Below, one piece after another: positions 5,384 through 6,570 of a stretch of DNA of 6,570 nt. The position numbers and the translations under genes were made by a program. The number at the start of each line of letters is the position of its first letter. Within the stretch, counting starts at the first letter, position 1. The notes below the pieces were generated by a model. It worked only from the letters and a program-made list of their open reading frames with translations. It did not search any database and was not told the origin of the DNA. The DNA is taken from contig SLGN01000320.1 in the NCBI GenBank assembly GCA_007123695.1, forward strand, positions 1 through 6,570. Reading direction: 5' to 3'. The stretch comes from Verrucomicrobiales bacterium. Its GTDB lineage: Bacteria > Verrucomicrobiota > Verrucomicrobiia > Verrucomicrobiales > DEV007.

Positions 5384-6570
5384 TCATTCTTCCCGGATCT
5401 CCGGGAGGAGCAGCGCGGCGACACCGCCGGCGAGGCCGAGCAGGGCGAAGACGAAGACGACGCCCCGCTCGCCGATGGTTCCGGCGAGGAAGCCGAAGGA
5501 GCCCGATGCGAGAAGCACGACGCCCATGAGGGTGTTGCTCACCGCGACGAGGCGGGCGCGGTTCGATTCGTCGGCATGATCGACGAGGTAGGTCTTGCGT
5601 CCGAGGCGGATGCCGGTGTGGGCGAGCCCGACGAGGAAGAAGAGCGTCCCGTAGACGGCGAGCGCGGTCCCTTCGGCGAGTTCGAGGCCCGCCACCAGCG
5701 AGGTCGCGATGCCGACAGCCCCGGCCCCGATGCCGGCGCAGGCGAAGACGAGCCGGCTGCTGCGGTCGGCCAGCCGCCCCCATGCGGCACCGCTCACGGC
5801 GGTGGCGAGGCTCGCGGCGATCATGAGCCAGCCGAGTCCGGCCATGCGTCCGCCGCTGGCCTGGTGCGCGAGCACGACGTAGAAGGGCATGGAAAGGACG
5901 GTTGCGGCGAGGAGAGCGCGGGCGATGCAGAAGCGCCGGAAGACGGCGTCGTCGCGCAGCGCGCGAAAGCCTCCGATGATCTCGCGAAGGGCCCCCGCCG
6001 CGCCGTCGCCTTCGCTCGGTTCCTCCAGAAAGCTCCCGATGGCGAGCGCCGAAAGCAGCCACGACAGTCCTGCGGCGAAGAGCAAGGAGGCGAGCACGGC
6101 AGTCGGCACGCTGTCGCGGTCGGCGAGGGCGAAAAAGGCTCCGATGCCCACGGCCAACGCGCCCGAAAAGGTGGTCGCGATGCCGCCGACGCGACCGCGC
6201 CGGGTCTTCGGGATGGTTTTCCCGAGGAGTTCCTTCGAAGCGACCGATGAGACCCCGCGGGCGAGGCTGAACACCGCGACGAGCCCGACGATCGTCCAGC
6301 CGGCGGCGGCCCCATCGAGCCGCAACGCGGCCGCGCCCATGGCGACCGCCGAGAGCCCCTGGCCGAGGGCGCCCGCAACCCAGAGCCCCTTGCGGACGGG
6401 AAAACGGCCGACCAAGGCGCCGACCGCAACCTGCGGGAGGAGGGACCCGGCCTCGCGGACGGGGGCGAGCAGGCCGATGGCGGCGCTCGGAGCGCCGAGC
6501 GCCGCCAGCAGCCAGGTCAGGACGAGGCCGGGCTTGCTGAGTTCGTCGCCGCAGTGGCTCCCGACGAGGG
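5384..6570 (-). CDS. MFS family transporter (N terminus cut by the window edge)
   Basis: The frame stays open to the window edge; 394 residues are present and the true start lies beyond 6570. A TTG at 6415 could be taken as a start but is internal: the codons upstream of it continue the protein, reading KPGLVLTWLLAALGAP and then PVREAGSLLPQ, the usual start of this MFS group. I count twelve hydrophobic helices in two groups of six, split by a charged cytoplasmic loop (EEPSEGDG to ALRDDAVFRR). WGRLADRSSR after helix 8 is a motif A-like loop, and RLGRKTYLVDHA follows helix 10. The protein is therefore a nearly complete inner-membrane secondary transporter. The substrate cannot be told from sequence; drug or metabolite efflux is typical of similar proteins. 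The downstream RNase H-like gene follows closely or overlaps by four bases, so the two probably form an operon. Confidence 0.9.
   Translation of the reverse strand, partial: LVGSHCGDELSKPGLVLTWLLAALGAPSAAIGLLAPVREAGSLLPQVAVGALVGRFPVRKGLWVAGALGQGLSAVAMGAAALRLDGAAAGWTIVGLVAVFSLARGVSSVASKELLGKTIPKTRRGRVGGIATTFSGALAVGIGAFFALADRDSVPTAVLASLLFAAGLSWLLSALAIGSFLEEPSEGDGAAGALREIIGGFRALRDDAVFRRFCIARALLAATVLSMPFYVVLAHQASGGRMAGLGWLMIAASLATAVSGAAWGRLADRSSRLVFACAGIGAGAVGIATSLVAGLELAEGTALAVYGTLFFLVGLAHTGIRLGRKTYLVDHADESNRARLVAVSNTLMGVVLLASGSFGFLAGTIGERGVVFVFALLGLAGGVAALLLPEIREE

Noticed and set aside
5576..6250. Plus-strand open frame of 224 codons
   Set aside because: It is antisense to the MFS gene; its Gly/Glu/Asp/Ala-rich composition is the expected complement of the transporter codons.

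Overview
This is a high-GC bacterial chromosome segment with ordinary housekeeping and regulatory content. It shows no phage, transposon or CRISPR signature. The sensor kinase resembles a family I associate with Verrucomicrobiota: a signal peptide, a periplasmic part built of repeated beta-barrel-like (OB-like) modules, one membrane span and a NarL-type kinase core. Together with the high GC content and mostly weak Shine-Dalgarno signals, this makes a verrucomicrobial (Opitutia-like) or related PVC-type host my best guess. That is inference, not proof.

Layout, left to right. A tRNA-Tyr gene (GTA anticodon, long variable arm, no encoded CCA) lies on the minus strand at 33-114. A 236-base gap with outward-facing candidate promoters follows. 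Three plus-strand genes come next: an unusual exported MurI-type aspartate/glutamate racemase homologue (351-1754), a membrane sensor histidine kinase (1786-3846) and its NarL/FixJ-type response regulator (3843-4460). The kinase and regulator overlap by four bases (ATGA), and the regulator has a strong Shine-Dalgarno sequence. The racemase ends only 31 bases before the kinase, so all three genes could be one transcript.

A 96-base convergent gap without a convincing terminator separates these from two minus-strand genes. The upstream one is a 12-helix MFS transporter (5384 to beyond 6570, N terminus cut off by the window edge). The downstream one (4557-5336) encodes an uncharacterised protein with an RNase H-like (DUF429-like) motif pattern.

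The kinase and regulator form a complete phosphorelay pair with all key residues present. The racemase homologue keeps both catalytic cysteines but has a signal peptide, internal insertions and a long C-terminal extension, so it is probably not the cytoplasmic MurI of cell-wall synthesis. The most interesting points are this exported racemase, its placement directly upstream of a periplasm-sensing kinase, the four-module sensor, and the conserved but uncharacterised RNase H-like protein linked to an MFS transporter.
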